A stretch of DNA of 6,066 nt from DATFJZ01 sp034660495 (GTDB taxonomy: Bacteria; Desulfobacterota; Desulfobacteria; Desulfobacterales; Desulfobacteraceae), in contig JAYEJJ010000043.1 in assembly GCA_034660495.1 (NCBI GenBank), forward strand, positions 1 to 6,066. The letters run 5' to 3'. The notes beneath the pieces are model-generated. The model saw nothing but the letters and a program-made list of their open reading frames with translations, was not told the origin of the DNA and searched no databases. A program made the translations under genes and the position numbers. Shown here piece after piece: positions 5,841 through 6,066 of the stretch (position 1 is the first letter of the stretch; every line of letters begins with the position of its first letter).

Positions 5841-5848
5841 GAAAATTT
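5841..5848. repeat. Target site duplication, right copy
   Basis: This is the second copy of GAAAATTT, directly abutting the right terminus of the element. An 8-bp length is one of the duplication sizes known for several insertion sequence families, so it limits but does not identify the mobilising transposase. Confidence 0.85.
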
Positions 5849-5957
5849 CAGAATTTTTAAAAGGTTTCTTGTCCCGCCTTGAAAACAAATAAACATTCGG
5901 CACAATATGCACAACTTATTTTAACTTGATGCCTAAATCATATGAGTGTGACCAAAA

Positions 5958-6066
5958 TCAAGCAGGTATCTTTTCTTTTATATTCAGGGCATTATAATCA
6001 TCAGCAGTCAAAATATTTCCTCTTGCATGGCTGATAAAGAACTCCCAGTATTCATCCCAGTTTTTA
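5958..6066 (-). CDS. C-terminal end of an unrecognised protein (partial)
   Basis: The minus strand is open from the window edge to a TGA at 5958-5960 and encodes 35 residues, beginning KNWDEYWEFF and ending NIKEKIPA. The segment GNILTADDYNAL faintly recalls the strand near the middle of Phd/YefM antitoxins (GxxVLxSxxDYxxL), but the tryptophan-rich start does not fit and I do not claim it. It does not resemble the missing N-terminal half of CbiT, so it marks foreign or rearranged DNA beside the cbiT remnant. It could also be a chance open frame. Confidence 0.35.
   Translation of the reverse strand, partial: KNWDEYWEFFISHARGNILTADDYNALNIKEKIPA

Larger units (their letters stand above)
5482..5937 (-). 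pseudogene. cbiT: Cobalt-precorrin-6B C15-methyltransferase (decarboxylating), 5'-truncated and interrupted
   Basis: CbiT methylates C15 and removes the acetate carboxyl at C12. Only the C-terminal part remains. If the 125-bp element and one copy of its target duplication are removed, the frame reads continuously through AECLFVFQGGTRNLLKIL (upstream side) into KFSCKRLSQNGIIVVNTV and on to ITGCKTKEVNKNE. This matches the family pattern of a hydrophobic FVGGxxxNL strand, RLxxGGxIVVNxV and a C-terminal strand. The N-terminal half, with the SAM-binding glycine loop, is absent. An in-frame TGA lies at 5938-5940, and recognisable homology begins only near 5905. From upstream, the element adds a stop within about ten codons. 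An internal ATG at 5727, supplied by the element, could start an 81-residue fragment without a SAM site, presumably inactive. Confidence 0.85.

Overview
The window is a minus-strand block of cobalamin (B12) corrin-ring genes, interrupted and bounded by small non-coding mobile elements. It uses the anaerobic (cobalt-early) gene set: cbiG and a cbiT remnant are present, together with CbiF/CobM, CbiH/CobJ, CobO and CbiP/CobQ homologues. Moderate GC, protein style and heavy repeat load suggest an anaerobic deltaproteobacterium, possibly a sulfate reducer related to Desulfobacteraceae. That placement is an inference from gene style, not a match to a known genome.

Read in transcription order (right to left): 6066-5958 is the C-terminal end of an unrecognised protein. 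5937-5482 is a broken cbiT, truncated at its 5' side and split by a 125-bp MITE-like element (5716-5840) with 14-bp terminal inverted repeats and an 8-bp target duplication. Then come intact cbiF/cobM (5489-4713), cbiG (about 4738-3680) and cobJ/cbiH (3794-2880), all overlapping and probably translationally coupled. A 400-bp gap (2481-2879) holds a degenerate repeat. cobO (2465-1950) and cobQ (1863-343) follow, separated by a 57-bp palindromic element with a TTATA target duplication. The 342 bp after cobQ hold a second, inverted copy of the 2.5-kb repeat, half of the palindromic element and half of the MITE.

The enzymes form a partial pathway: CbiH (C17 methylation and ring contraction), CbiF (C11 methylation), CbiG (opening of the delta-lactone and loss of the C2 fragment), then CobO (adenosylation) and CobQ (amidation to cobyric acid). 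The decarboxylating C15-methyltransferase CbiT is destroyed here. The steps of CbiD, CbiJ, CbiE, CbiC, CbiA and CbiT must be encoded elsewhere if the organism still makes B12.

I see no new defence or metabolic system. The unusual content is in the non-coding DNA. There are at least two families of short inverted-repeat elements. One supplies the last ten codons and the stop of cobQ. The other appears as three differently truncated versions that together suggest a parent element of about 0.4 kb or more.
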